64,000 nt of DNA from the NCBI GenBank assembly GCA_020636835.1, contig JACJXC010000004.1, positions 455,856-519,855 on the forward strand. The letters run 5' to 3'. Shown here piece by piece: positions 17,994 to 27,122 of the stretch (positions within the stretch are counted from its first letter, which is position 1; every line of letters begins with the position of its first letter). The position numbers and the translations under genes are program-made. Under the pieces are notes generated by a model. That model was not told the origin of the DNA and ran no database searches. It saw nothing but the letters and a program-made list of their open reading frames with translations. The DNA is from Bacteroidales bacterium. Its GTDB lineage: Bacteria > Bacteroidota > Bacteroidia > Bacteroidales > Tenuifilaceae.

Positions 17994-18737
17994 ATGAACA
18001 TTACACTTAAAATATGGCGACAAAAGAATGCAAAAAGCAAAGGTCGCTTCGAAACATACAAACTCAACAATGTGGCCACGGATATGTCGTTCCTCGAAAT
18101 GCTCGACTATCTAAACGAAACGCTTATCACGCAAGGACAGGAACCGGTTGCCTTTGAGCACGATTGCCGCGAGGGAATATGCGGTTCGTGCGGCATATAC
18201 ATCAACGGTCGACCACACGGCAACGAGCGCAGAACCACCACCTGCGAGCTCCGCATGACACAGTTTGAAGATGGCTGCACCATAACCGTTGAGCCATGGC
18301 GTGCAGCAGCATTCCCGGTGATTAAGGATTTAGTGGTGGACCGATCGGCCTTCGATAAAATCATTGCAGCTGGCGGATACATCAGCACAAATGCGGGAGC
18401 GGCACAGGATGCCAACGCCATTCCGGTTTCCAAACACAACGCCGACTTGGCATTCGACACCGCATCGTGCATTGGATGTGGAGCCTGCGTTGCAGCTTGC
18501 AAAAACGCTTCGGCCATGCTATTTGTAGCCGCCAAAATCGCCCACTTGGCCCAATTCCCCCAAGGACGGATTGAAGCTGCCGAACGGGCAAAAAAAATGA
18601 TTGCCAAGATGGACGAACTGGGCTTTGGCGGATGCACCAATACAAGGGCATGCGAGGCAGAGTGCCCCAAAGGAATATCTATTAGCACAATTGCAAAACT
18701 GAACCGCGAATTCATTTCGGCAAAAATTAAGGACTAG
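17994..18737 (+). CDS. sdhB: Succinate dehydrogenase/fumarate reductase iron-sulfur subunit
   Basis: The 247-residue subunit carries a 2Fe-2S ferredoxin domain ([10 protein letters not shown] and a later TTCEL) and a C-terminal domain with two cysteine clusters: [15 protein letters not shown], and [16 protein letters not shown]. These hold the further iron-sulfur centres that wire the flavoprotein to the cytochrome. It is the last gene of the sdhCAB operon. Confidence 0.95.
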   Translation: MNITLKIWRQKNAKSKGRFETYKLNNVATDMSFLEMLDYLNETLITQGQEPVAFEHDCREGICGSCGIYINGRPHGNERRTTTCELRMTQFEDGCTITVEPWRAAAFPVIKDLVVDRSAFDKIIAAGGYISTNAGAAQDANAIPVSKHNADLAFDTASCIGCGACVAACKNASAMLFVAAKIAHLAQFPQGRIEAAERAKKMIAKMDELGFGGCTNTRACEAECPKGISISTIAKLNREFISAKIKD

Positions 18738-18808
18738 GATGTTGGTTTTATAGGAGATGTTTCTTAACTTTTCCCCTTGAAAATTGTTGTGCCAATAAAA
18801 CCATAGCC

Positions 18809-19696
18809 ATGAATAACAAGCCAAGCATACTGCTGGTTCCCATCGATTTTGGGGATCAATACCACCTAGCCCTTAACTACGCCAAGCAGCTGGCTCCGCT
18901 CATTAATGGGGAAATACACCTACTACACATACTCGACATAAGGGATTGGTGGCTCGAGGATATCAAGCCCGAAAAGTTAGTCAACCACACATTCGACAAA
19001 CTGGTTGAAATATCCAAAGAATACCAACTCCCCGGCAACACAGTATTCAGGGTATTGCAGGGGAAACGCCATCAAAAAATTGTAGAATACGCCGACGAAA
19101 ATCAGGTTCACTACATACTAATGGTGGATAACATACCGGGGAATGCCGGAGAACTAAAGTTGGGATCAACCCTCTCGAATGTTATTATCTCGGCAAAGCA
19201 GCCCGTTATCACAGTTAAAAACATACCCCACAATAAGTTTAAAAACATCCTGGTTCCGCTTGATCTGGGTAGCAACTGCCGCCTAAAGTTGTTCAACTCT
19301 ATTGCACTTGCGCTTCAACACCAGGCCAAGGTGCACATTGTGTCGGTAGTGTTTGGCGACATCGACAAGGAGGACAGCCGAATACACGAAAAAATAGAAA
19401 AATACACCAAACTGTACGAAGAAAACCACATAGAATATACTGTTAAAATACTGAGGAAGGAAGAGGACTACGCCTACCGAGCCATACTCGATTACTCCTC
19501 GGAGATAAACTGCGACTCCATAATTATTATGACGCACCGCGAAAACGTGGGGATAGATAACTACCTGGGCTCCTTTGCGCACCACATCATCAACGAATCG
19601 CCGATACCCGTGGTAACCCTCAACAATGCCTCGTCGGACAAAACCTCCAAGAGCATAATCAGCAGTTTAATTGACCCCATGGGATTATTTTCGTAA
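18809..19696 (+). CDS. Tandem-domain universal stress protein
   Basis: A 295-residue protein made of two UspA domains. The first starts ILLVPIDFGDQYHLALNYAKQL and the second (about 145 onward) KNILVPLDLGSNCRLKLFNSIAL. Near the end, IIIMTHRENVGIDNYLGSFAHHIIN resembles the nucleotide-binding loop (GxxGS-like, changed to NYLGS). It is likely a cytosolic stress or energy-related ligand-binding protein. It lies 71 bases after sdhB and may be read with that operon. Confidence 0.85.
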   Translation: MNNKPSILLVPIDFGDQYHLALNYAKQLAPLINGEIHLLHILDIRDWWLEDIKPEKLVNHTFDKLVEISKEYQLPGNTVFRVLQGKRHQKIVEYADENQVHYILMVDNIPGNAGELKLGSTLSNVIISAKQPVITVKNIPHNKFKNILVPLDLGSNCRLKLFNSIALALQHQAKVHIVSVVFGDIDKEDSRIHEKIEKYTKLYEENHIEYTVKILRKEEDYAYRAILDYSSEINCDSIIIMTHRENVGIDNYLGSFAHHIINESPIPVVTLNNASSDKTSKSIISSLIDPMGLFS

Positions 19697-19724
19697 AAAG
19701 TAGTACCAACAAAAAAGAAATTAT

Positions 19725-19732
19725 TACTTTTG
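19725..19732 (+). promoter_or_regulatory. -7 box of tRNA-Gly
   Basis: TACTTTTG, 14 bases before the tRNA. A clear -33 box is missing. Confidence 0.5.
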
Positions 19733-19746
19733 CATACCAATAAAAA

Positions 19747-19819
19747 GCGGGAGTAGCTCAGTTGGTAGAGCATCAGCTTCCCAAGCTGAGGGTCGCGAGT
19801 TCGAGCCTCGTTTCCCGCT
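19747..19819 (+). tRNA. tRNA-Gly (anticodon CCC)
   Basis: The acceptor GCGGGAG pairs with TTCCCGC, the D arm is TAGCTCAGTTGGTAGAGCA, and the anticodon stem TCAGC/GCTGA encloses TTCCCAA, giving anticodon CCC. The T arm contains GAGTTCGAGCCTC. CCA is not encoded. Confidence 0.95.
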
Positions 19820-19821
19820 CA

Positions 19822-19860
19822 AAGCAAAAGATCGCCCAACCAAAGGGCGATCTTTTGCTT
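19822..19860 (+). terminator. Intrinsic terminator after tRNA-Gly
   Basis: A perfect 16-bp stem (AAGCAAAAGATCGCCC / GGGCGATCTTTTGCTT) with a 7-base loop, AACCAAA. Confidence 0.85.
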
Positions 19861-19960
19861 TGATGACAAATATCATCTTTTTCTCCCCACCCATTATTTG
19901 ACTTAACTCATTTTTTGCATCATATTGCTTTGCGTTAAAAATTCAACTAAAAACTGACCT

Positions 19961-20394
19961 ATGATGCACTTTAAAAGTTTACAAACCAGAATTCTAACAC
20001 TCATCGAATTGCTGGTAATCATAATAATACTTTCCATAAGTATTATAAACTACACCACGGTAAGGAGCACTCTCATAAAGGACATCAGGGAAGTGCAACT
20101 GCTATCGTTTGTGGAGGCATCGCAAAGCGACATTCAAATGGTTCTGGAAAAGGCCATGGAAACTGCCACTTTGCTGGCCAACGACCCTACCCTCACGAAA
20201 TGGTTCACCGATGGGGAAAAGGATGCAAGCCTTGGCATTCTCGCCAAAAACAAACTTACTGGAATAAACCAAGCCGGTTATTTCACCGTATTTGCGGTAA
20301 ATAGGGTAACGCAAAACTACTGGGCCGAGGGAGGCAAACTGCTCGATGTGTTATCCGAATCGGATCCCGACGACTCCTGGTTTTTCGATTTTAT
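19961..20394 (+). pseudogene. Methyl-accepting chemotaxis protein, 5' part, split by an IS element
   Basis: This 5' portion encodes the N-terminal membrane helix (about 13-32, IELLVIIIILSISIINY) and the first part of a dCache-type periplasmic sensor domain up to DDSWFFDF. It then runs into the insertion sequence and stops at 20422 after a few element-derived residues. If the IS and one copy of the 9-bp duplication are removed, the frame continues exactly into 21795-23178 ([19 protein letters not shown]) and yields a 605-residue chemoreceptor. It is therefore a recent knock-out rather than an old decayed gene. No other chemoreceptor of this type is in the window. Confidence 0.9.
20386..20394. 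repeat. Target site duplication, left copy
   Basis: CGATTTTAT directly before the IS left end. An identical copy is at 21786-21794. Confidence 0.93.
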
Positions 20395-21785
20395 CACTAG
20401 CATCCGAAAGTGCGAAATTTAAAAATGCCCTCAGAATCCCCTATTTTTGAGTTCGACAAAAAACTTTAAAATTATGGGACTCTTCAGGCGAAACAAAAAT
20501 AACAAAAAGCCACTTATTCGACAAATTATAGATCTAGTTCCCCGCTGGCTATTCGATAGCTGCACCAGTACCTACCAAACGGATAAAGGATGCAGTAAGT
20601 ACAAGACATACGACCAGTTTGTCGCCTTAACTTTCGGACAGCTTAATAAGTGCCAGAGCCTAAACGACATATCGGCTGGGATTGGTGTGAGCGAAGTATT
20701 CATAGAGGATCTAAATCTCAGGCAGAGCCCGGCGCGTTCCACCATGAGCGATGGCAACAAAAAGCGCAACTGGCAGGTGTTTGAGAGTATGTATTACCGT
20801 TTGCTGAGCCACTACAAGGCGGTTCTGAAAAAGCATCACAACACGCATATCATCAAGGAGATCAAAGGCAAAAGCGTAAAGCTTATAGACAGCACGGTTA
20901 TATCGCTATGCCTGTCCATGTTTGACTGGGCAAAGTTTCGGACAGCAAAGGGCGGGATTAAGCTGCATGCTGCTTGGGACGACATGCTGATGATCCCCGA
21001 GATAGTCAACATCAGCGAGGCCAAGGTCCACGACCGCTATGGGTTTGAGCAGCTGGTCTTTCCTAAGGATACCATAATTGTTGAGGACAGAGCGTATTTC
21101 GACTTTACGCTAATGCTCAATAGGATTAACGCGGAGAACGTATTTGTTACCAGAATAAAGAGCAATACCGCGTATGAAACGCTCGAAGAGCTGGACCTCC
21201 CGGAGGGTGTCGACCAGCATATCCTAAAGGACGAGATTATACGGTTAACCTCTGACAAGGCGATAGAAACTGGCATTTCAGAGCATAAGCTGCGGTTGGT
21301 TCATGTATACAAAGAGGATGAGCACAAGGTGATAGCGATAATTACCAACCAGCTGGACTGGGAGTACAACACCATTGCCGAGCTCTACAAAAAACGATGG
21401 GATATTGAGCTGTTCTTCAAGGCAATAAAGCAGAACTTGCAGGTAAAGACTTTTTGGGGCACCAGCGAGAATGCTGTGAAATCCCAGCTATACGTCGCCT
21501 TAATCTGCTATTTACTGCTGGAGCTAATTAAACGCACCATGGCTAAAATTCCTACCGCATTTTCAAATCTATCGGAAAAAATACGATTCTGCTTATACCA
21601 CTACTTATCACTGCACTACGTATGCAATGAGGTTCGAGAAGGAGCCAGAAAAGTGACCAGTAAAAAGCAACGGGAACTCGTTTTTGAGAAGAACTTATTT
21701 TCTGGATAACTCGATTTTTTTTAGCGTATTCAGTGGGGTTTCATAGGTTTTTTCATTTTTTTTCGAAAAGTTTCGGATGCTAGTG
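20395..21785 (+). mobile_element. IS4-family insertion sequence, 1,391 bp, apparently intact
   Basis: The ends are inverted repeats whose outer 15 bases are identical (CACTAGCATCCGAAA and its complement), with weaker matching further in. It carries one full transposase gene and is bounded by a perfect 9-bp direct repeat, CGATTTTAT, in line with IS4-family target duplications. It lies in the same direction as the chemoreceptor gene it interrupts. The perfect duplication and the still-joinable host frame point to a recent insertion. Confidence 0.93.
20474..21709 (+). CDS. IS4-family DDE transposase
   Basis: The 411-residue transposase has an N-terminal region of the DUF4372 type (RQIIDLVPRWLFDSCTSTY), then the DDE core: first Asp in KLIDSTVISL, second in IIVEDRAYFDF, and Glu within the IS4 signature Y-x2-R-x3-E-x6-K, seen as YKKRWDIELFFKAIK near residue 310. 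An in-frame TTG at 20447 exists, but the ATG at 20474 starts the conserved MGLFRRNK. No frameshift or stop is present, so the enzyme is probably active. Confidence 0.93.
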   Translation: MGLFRRNKNNKKPLIRQIIDLVPRWLFDSCTSTYQTDKGCSKYKTYDQFVALTFGQLNKCQSLNDISAGIGVSEVFIEDLNLRQSPARSTMSDGNKKRNWQVFESMYYRLLSHYKAVLKKHHNTHIIKEIKGKSVKLIDSTVISLCLSMFDWAKFRTAKGGIKLHAAWDDMLMIPEIVNISEAKVHDRYGFEQLVFPKDTIIVEDRAYFDFTLMLNRINAENVFVTRIKSNTAYETLEELDLPEGVDQHILKDEIIRLTSDKAIETGISEHKLRLVHVYKEDEHKVIAIITNQLDWEYNTIAELYKKRWDIELFFKAIKQNLQVKTFWGTSENAVKSQLYVALICYLLLELIKRTMAKIPTAFSNLSEKIRFCLYHYLSLHYVCNEVREGARKVTSKKQRELVFEKNLFSG

Positions 21786-21794
21786 CGATTTTAT
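21786..21794. repeat. Target site duplication, right copy
   Basis: CGATTTTAT immediately after the IS right end, identical to 20386-20394. Confidence 0.93.
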
Positions 21795-23178
21795 TAAAAA
21801 AGGAGAAAAGATTGTTTTAAACTTCGACTACAACCAAGAGCTTAACAAAACACTCTTCTTCTTTAATGCTTTAATGGGCGACTCCAATAATCCACTCGGG
21901 ACTGCTGGCGTTGGTATAAACCCCGACAAACTTATTGAAGAGCTTACAAAAAGAAAAATCACCGAGAACAGTAAACTGTGGATAATAGATAAAAAAGGGG
22001 CAATTCAAATTGCAGCCAATAAAGAGGAAATCAACAAAAACATATCGACCCTGCTTCCACAGAGCCTATCCGGGCAGGTGCTCAATAGTGCCAATAAACA
22101 GGTAATCTCCGATGTAGAGTGGCAGAACAACAACTACGAGTTTGCAAAAATGCAAATTGGCACAACCGATTTCATGATTCTGGTTGCAGCCCCAACCTCA
22201 GAGTTAGTGGACATTCTAAACCCCATTCGGATAAACACAATAATTCTGGGAATTATATTTTCAATCGTAACCCTTATCATCGTTTACTTACTCTCAAGGA
22301 ATATTGTTGAACCGCTCAAAAGAATCACCATTACCGCAAGCGAACTTTCTACGGGGAACTTAATGTTCCAAATAGACGACGAACTCCTTAAAAGGGACGA
22401 CGAAATCGGAAAACTATCGAACACCTTCAGGGAAATGAAAAATCAGATATCGCGCATTATCCTACAGGTAAAAAAATCGGCAAATATAGTATCGGAAGGA
22501 AGCCAGGTGCTCACCACCTCATCGCAGGAATTACAAAGCCGCGCAACTCAACAGGCGGCTGCCACGGAAGAAGTATCGGCATCGATGGAGGAAATGAGTT
22601 CCAACATCAGCCAAAACGCCTCCAACGCAAAACAAACCGAAGACATTATGGACAAGGCCTCTCAGGACACCGAAGCCGGCGGTAGCATTGTAACCAAAAC
22701 CGTTGATGCCATTAAAAACATCAACCAAAATGTTAAGATCATTGAGGAAATAGCCATGCAAACCAACATCCTAGCCCTAAATGCGGCAGTGGAGGCAGCC
22801 CGAGCGGGTGAGCACGGCAAAGGGTTTGCCGTTGTGGCCGCGGAGGTTCGCAAACTGGCCGAACGAAGCAGAGTATCCGCTGCCGAAATCAACACCCTAG
22901 CCACAACCAGTACCGATGTTGCCGAACGTGCAGGGAAAATATTCGCCGAATTGGTTCCGGTAATCCAGCACTCCTACACTCTTGTCCGCGAAATATCAGC
23001 AGCATCGAACGAGCAGGACATTGGAGCTAATCAGGTTAACAAAGCCATAATGGAACTGGACCAAGTATCGCAGGAAAATGCACGATCGGCCGACAACATA
23101 ACAAACTTAACTCAGGAATTTGTCGAAGAGGTTGTTCAGCTCCAGGAGGCCATCAGTTTTTTTAAAGTACAAGAATAA
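21795..23178 (+). pseudogene. Methyl-accepting chemotaxis protein, 3' part, split by an IS element
   Basis: The frame is open from the IS border. It holds the rest of the dCache domain ([23 protein letters not shown]), a second membrane helix ([19 protein letters not shown]), a HAMP domain and the full signalling domain with hairpin tip [35 protein letters not shown]. The first in-frame ATG is at 21874. If this were translated from a new start it would give a receptor with a truncated sensor and no first membrane helix. See the 5' part at 19961. Confidence 0.9.
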
Positions 23179-23200
23179 CAACTCATTAAATCATAAAACC

Positions 23201-23896
23201 ATGCGAATACTGCTTTTAACTATTTTACTTGCGACACTCTCGCAAATAGCCAACGCTCAAAACCTCCAACTACACTACGACTTTGGAGACGATAGGCAAA
23301 TGCTAACCTCTACGGCCGAGCTATTCAAGCCCGACAGTTGTGGAAGCACATTCTTCTTCATCGATTTCGACTATGGATCTAAAGCATCGGATGTGGAGGG
23401 AATATCACTGGGATATTGGGAGATAGCTCGAGAGCTGAAATTTTGGGAAGCTCCTATTTCCATTAATCTGGAGTATAACGGAGGATTTGGACAGTTTAAG
23501 GCAACGCCATTCAATGGGGCATACTCAATAAACAATGCATACCTCGTGGGCCCATCGTACTCGTGGAACAACGCGAACTTCAGCAAAGGATTCACAATCA
23601 AAGCGCTCTATAAATACATAAAAGATAAACACGATGCGGCCTTCCAAATAACCGGGGTTTGGTACATGCATTTTTTTAGCGGGAAGGTAACCTTTTCGGG
23701 CTTTGCCGACTTCTGGCGTGAGGACAACACATTTGCCACAAAGGAAACATCCTACGTATTCCTAACAGAACCGCAACTTTGGTACAATGCCACAAAAAAA
23801 CTCTCGGTAGGCGGTGAAATTGAGATTAGTTCCAACTTTGGGGGTAACGAAGGGTTTATGGTAAATCCAACCATCGGACTAAAGTGGACACTGTAG
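23201..23896 (+). CDS. DUF5020-family outer-membrane protein (Tsx/porin-like)
   Basis: The 231-residue protein has a signal peptide (MRILLLTILLATLSQIANAQ) and a chain of alternating amphipathic beta strands ending in an aromatic/leucine tail (NPTIGLKWTL), typical of an outer-membrane barrel. The pattern fits DUF5020, a Bacteroidota family related to nucleoside-specific Tsx channels; transport substrate unknown. The ATG at 23201 is chosen over an earlier in-frame start inside the chemoreceptor gene because it begins the signal peptide. It follows the receptor stop by 22 bases, so the IS insertion upstream may affect its transcription. Confidence 0.75.
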   Translation: MRILLLTILLATLSQIANAQNLQLHYDFGDDRQMLTSTAELFKPDSCGSTFFFIDFDYGSKASDVEGISLGYWEIARELKFWEAPISINLEYNGGFGQFKATPFNGAYSINNAYLVGPSYSWNNANFSKGFTIKALYKYIKDKHDAAFQITGVWYMHFFSGKVTFSGFADFWREDNTFATKETSYVFLTEPQLWYNATKKLSVGGEIEISSNFGGNEGFMVNPTIGLKWTL

Positions 23897-23913
23897 AACA
23901 AAGGTAACTCTAA

Positions 23914-23947
23914 CACAAAAGGCATGGACTACCCCATGCCTTTTGTG
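23914..23947. terminator. Bidirectional intrinsic terminator
   Basis: A 14-bp stem, CACAAAAGGCATGG / CCATGCCTTTTGTG, with a 6-base loop between the convergent DUF5020 and satP genes. Confidence 0.85.
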
Positions 23948-23961
23948 CTATATAGAAACTT

Positions 23962-24525
23962 TTAACGACCCATAATTTTACTCCCCATAGGTAGTAATGT
24001 CTTCCCGGCCAAATCGTTAATAATAATACCGGCCATCATATACCATGCAGCCAATGCGCACAGAATAAGGGCAATAGCAGCAGCCACCTGCATTTGCGGC
24101 ATCCCAAAATGAGCCAAATCCAAAAGGATAAAACCCACCAAAAGGAGTGCAAAAGTAATGGCCATTGCCATATGCACCCACAACGATGCAACAAACATAA
24201 TTACAGTGTAGAAAGTCCAAGCCAAAAGATAATACCCAACATCGGTACCACTGGAAGCATAAATACCAAAATGGTTAAGAATAAAAATAATTCCCAAGCC
24301 AATCCAAAATGCTCCGTAGGCAACAAATGCGCTATAGCCGAAGTTGTTCCCCATCTTTTGCTCATTAAAACCAGCAATCATCTGCGCCAGTCCTCCAAAA
24401 ATAAATCCCATTGCCACCACCGGGCCCAAACCCATCAGGCCAAGATTGTGAATTTGTAAAAGCAACGTGGTTAAGCCAAAACCGGCCAACCCAACAACCG
24501 CAGGATTTGCATACTTTTTATCCAT
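23962..24525 (-). CDS. satP: GPR1/FUN34/YaaH-family acetate uptake transporter
   Basis: The 187-residue membrane protein has six hydrophobic helices and the family motif NPAVVGLAGFG at residues 7-17 (NPAPLGL type in SatP). SatP-family channels move acetate and succinate with protons, which fits the fermentative metabolism suggested by nearby sdhCAB and mutAB. It is monocistronic with a well-formed promoter at 24550-24579. Confidence 0.88.
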   Translation of the reverse strand: MDKKYANPAVVGLAGFGLTTLLLQIHNLGLMGLGPVVAMGFIFGGLAQMIAGFNEQKMGNNFGYSAFVAYGAFWIGLGIIFILNHFGIYASSGTDVGYYLLAWTFYTVIMFVASLWVHMAMAITFALLLVGFILLDLAHFGMPQMQVAAAIALILCALAAWYMMAGIIINDLAGKTLLPMGSKIMGR

Positions 24526-24549
24526 AAATTATCCATTAAAATTAGCCCG

Positions 24550-24579
24550 CAAAAATACTCGAAAATCGATGTAACACAA
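24550..24579 (-). promoter_or_regulatory. Promoter of satP
   Basis: Minus strand TTG (24579-24577), 19 bases, then TATTTTTG (24557-24550), 24 bases before the ATG: a good Bacteroidota consensus. Confidence 0.7.
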
Positions 24580-24652
24580 TACCTTGTATTAAAATCTAGA
24601 GGACAATTATACTTTGATTAAACGAAAAAACTACAAACCGCTTATTACAAAC

Positions 24653-24680
24653 AAAAAAGGCGGCACAAAGGCCACCTTTT
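24653..24680 (-). terminator. Intrinsic terminator after the DUF4332 gene
   Basis: Minus strand AAGGTGGC / GCCGCCTT stem (one G-U pair) followed by TTTTTT. Confidence 0.75.
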
Positions 24681-24697
24681 CCATGAACAATCCCTAA

Positions 24698-25099
24698 CTA
24701 ATAAGTAACCCTTGGTTCAATATCCTTTGCCTTAACAATAAAATCGGCAACCATATCTAACGAAGGCACCCTTCGGGTAAGTTTTTTTGCAGCGTTTACC
24801 TCATCCAACTTTACATGTAAATTTTCAGCATTGCGAGTTCGCAACTCTTTAATGGTATCAACACCCGCAGCAACCAATAGCTCTGCGAACTCAGCGCCCA
24901 CACCGCTAACCCTCATTAAGTCAGCCGTATTGACAAAATCAAGAATCTTTGCCTCGGCAATTCCAGTTTCGTCGGCAATCCTCTTTCTGCCCGATTTTGC
25001 AGCCCCATCTTCCAAAAGAGCCTCAACTGTTTTAATACCAGCCTTTTCTAATTTCTCGCCCATCACGGGGCCAATTCCTTCAATTTCAATAATCTTGGA
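24698..25099 (-). pseudogene. DUF4332 helix-hairpin-helix protein, start codon missing
   Basis: The protein has two helix-hairpin-helix-like units, IEIEGIGPVMGEKLEKAGI and LMRVSGVGAEFAELLVAAGV, and ends in IEPRVTY; this is the DUF4332 pattern, a small probable nucleic-acid-binding protein. The family N-terminus is clearly coded up to SKIIEIEGIG, but reading on upstream there is only GWGIR and then a TGA at 25118-25120, with no ATG, GTG or TTG before the conserved IEGIGP. A GTG at 25066 or ATG at 25063 would drop half of the first hairpin. Either a rare start (ATC/ATT) is used, or the 5' end was lost at a junction near 25100. See the neighbouring gene at 25103. Confidence 0.65.
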
Positions 25100-25102
25100 T
25101 CT

Positions 25103-25798
25103 GATGCCCCAACCGCATCAACTAAAACATTTGTTGCAACGGAGGAAAGCAAGGCAAAAGCTAAAAACCTGCGAATAATTGCAATCGTATCGTGGATTAT
25201 TGCAATTGGTTTCGAGGTAGGCGCAATTCTGATGCTCAGGAAAGCCCCCATTAACATGACATGGCTAATTGTACTAATTGTTGCCGATCTGATTTTTGCA
25301 GTGGTTGGTTCTATTCTATGGAAGAAGTCCAACAGGCTCGAACCTGCCTCTGAAAAAGACAAATTCAAGTTTTTTGTTCAAAACCAGTTGGGATTAATCA
25401 TAGCCATTATTGCATTCCTACCACTAGTGATTCTTATTTTCACTAACAAAAACATGAGCGGGAAACAAAAGGGGATACTTGGATCCATTGCTGTTGCTGC
25501 ACTGGTAATAGCAGGTGTAACCGGAACGGATTTCAACCCTCCATCACAGGAAGAGTACGCCGAACAAACCGAGGAGGTTAAGTCGCTTAACAACGGGAAT
25601 AACCATGTTTACTGGACCAAATCGGGTAAAAGCTACCATTTGTATCAAGATTGTTCCTATATCAACACCTCAAGAACCGACGAAATATTTGAAGGGACGG
25701 TTGCCGACGCCAGGAAGTTAAAGAATATCACAGACCTATGCGACAGATGCGCCAATAGAGCCAAAAAGGAAAAAGAAGCAGCAGCCACCACAGAATAA
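25103..25798 (+). pseudogene. Membrane protein of unknown function, start codon missing
   Basis: From about 25103 an open frame codes DAPTASTKTFVATEESKAKA, then a membrane helix (LRIIAIVSWIIAIGFEVGAI), a second (NMTWLIVLIVADLIFAVVGS), a third and a fourth (about 25390-25530), and a soluble tail with YWTKSGKSYHLYQDCSYI and DLCDRCANRAKK, whose cysteines could bind a metal. I do not recognise the function. The first ATG in frame (25232) would begin inside the first helix, and no ATG, GTG or TTG exists in frame further up, so the true N-terminus seems absent. It meets the DUF4332 gene head to head at about 25100. The 3' end is normal, with a terminator at 25811. Confidence 0.6.
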
Positions 25799-25810
25799 AA
25801 AGTTAAGGCG

Positions 25811-25838
25811 AAAAATGGCAGATTTATCTGCCATTTTT
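25811..25838 (+). terminator. Intrinsic terminator of the 25103-25798 gene
   Basis: AAAAATGGCAGA / TCTGCCATTTTT, a 12-bp stem with loop TTTA and trailing T run. Confidence 0.85.
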
Positions 25839-25939
25839 TATAACATAAGTCGAACTACAAAGCGACTAAAGCCAGATCAAAAAAAATAGTTTTCATCGGC
25901 AATGGGAATGGCAACCATGAGCTTTCGCAGAAGTCAATA

Positions 25940-25969
25940 AAAAAAGGCCCGACACTGTCGAACCTTTCG
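25940..25969 (-). terminator. Intrinsic terminator after tRNA-Ala
   Basis: On the minus strand AAAGGTTCGACA / TGTCGGGCCTTT (with G-U pairs) is followed by a T run directly after the tRNA end. Confidence 0.7.
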
Positions 25970-26043
<74 letters not shown>

Positions 26044-26295
26044 TCAACACTTTACCTAACTCTCAACGCCCTATATCTAACTGGGTATGTTAAGCCCGTA
26101 AAAAGCAGTTGCAAAAATAAATCTTTTTTTAACATTCCAACACGCTTCAACTATTTTTTTAACATGATTTAAAAAATTACGTATAATCATTGTAAGAAAC
26201 CGAAAAAATTTGTTGTTTTGTAACGCATAAAAATCGACAAAGAATACTAATAAGTAAAAATAACCGTTATACACTAAGACCAGATATACAATACT

Positions 26296-26985
26296 ATGGA
26301 ACTGAAGAAATCACCTAAAGCAGACCTTGAGAACAAAAAATCAATCTTTTTTGAGATTGGATTAGCAGTTACCCTGCTTATTGTTCTGCTGGCCTTTGAA
26401 TGGACTTCCACCGAAACTGTAAATGTTGAAATAGCTCAGGTTCAGGAGGTAAAGATGGAAGAGGAAATGGTTGACGTTACCCATCAGGATGAGATTAAGC
26501 AACCCGAACCTCCCAAAGTTGTTCAAGTTACCGATGTTATTAAGATTGTTGACGACAACGTTAACATCAAAGATAACTCAGATATCTTCGACTCCGACTT
26601 CAAGGAAGATGCTGCGGTTAAAATTGTAGAATTCACCGAACAAGAAGAAGAGGTTGAAGAGTACACCCCATTCGTGGTTGTTGAGGAAATGCCCAGCTTT
26701 GGCCCCGGCGGTCTGGAGGAATTCCGTAACAACTACGTTCAAAAAAACCTAAAATACCCCGATGTTGCCGCCGAAAACGGTATTCAAGGTAAAGTTTACA
26801 TCAACTTTGTGGTTGAGCCCGACGGTAGGGTAACCAACGTTAAAGTTATCCGTGGAGTTGACCCAATCCTTGATAAAGAAGCTGCAAGGGTGGTAGCTAG
26901 TTCGCCTCGCTGGAAACCCGGTAAACAACGTGGAAAACCTGTACGCGTTCAGTTTAACATCCCCATCATTTTCGTACTTCAATAA
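26296..26985 (+). CDS. TonB-family energy transducer, first of a tandem pair
   Basis: The 229-residue protein has a short cytoplasmic N-terminus (MELKKSPKADLENKKSIFFE), one membrane helix (about 21-38), an acidic, valine-rich periplasmic linker, and a C-terminal TonB domain (about 140-229) with NYVQKNLKYPDVAAENGIQGKVYINFVVEPDG and SPRWKPGKQRGKPVRVQFNIPIIF. It would couple the proton-motive force to outer-membrane receptors. The linker lacks the usual Pro-Lys repeats. The sister gene follows after 137 bases and its own terminator. Confidence 0.9.
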   Translation: MELKKSPKADLENKKSIFFEIGLAVTLLIVLLAFEWTSTETVNVEIAQVQEVKMEEEMVDVTHQDEIKQPEPPKVVQVTDVIKIVDDNVNIKDNSDIFDSDFKEDAAVKIVEFTEQEEEVEEYTPFVVVEEMPSFGPGGLEEFRNNYVQKNLKYPDVAAENGIQGKVYINFVVEPDGRVTNVKVIRGVDPILDKEAARVVASSPRWKPGKQRGKPVRVQFNIPIIFVLQ

Positions 26986-27001
26986 ACTAAATATAAATAC
27001 A

Positions 27002-27042
27002 AGAAAAACCCTCGGCATTCAAGTCGGGGGTTTTCTTTTGCC
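27002..27042 (+). terminator. Intrinsic terminator between the tonB genes
   Basis: AAAAACCCTCGGC / GTCGGGGGTTTT stem with imperfect pairing and a T-rich tail. Confidence 0.65.
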
Positions 27043-27122
27043 TAAAAACAAAAAAACGACTCGTCCAAATACTCCATAGCATCTCCTGAACGTTATATAA
27101 CAAACCACTAAACCCAAAAGCT

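Noticed and set aside
20395..21785. IS encoded part of a larger composite transposon
   Set aside because: Only one copy of the element is present in the window and the target duplication directly bounds this single copy.
25063..25368. Minus-strand open frame opposite the membrane protein gene
   Set aside because: It is the reverse of a clear plus-strand coding stretch with membrane helices, and its own translation has no recognisable pattern.
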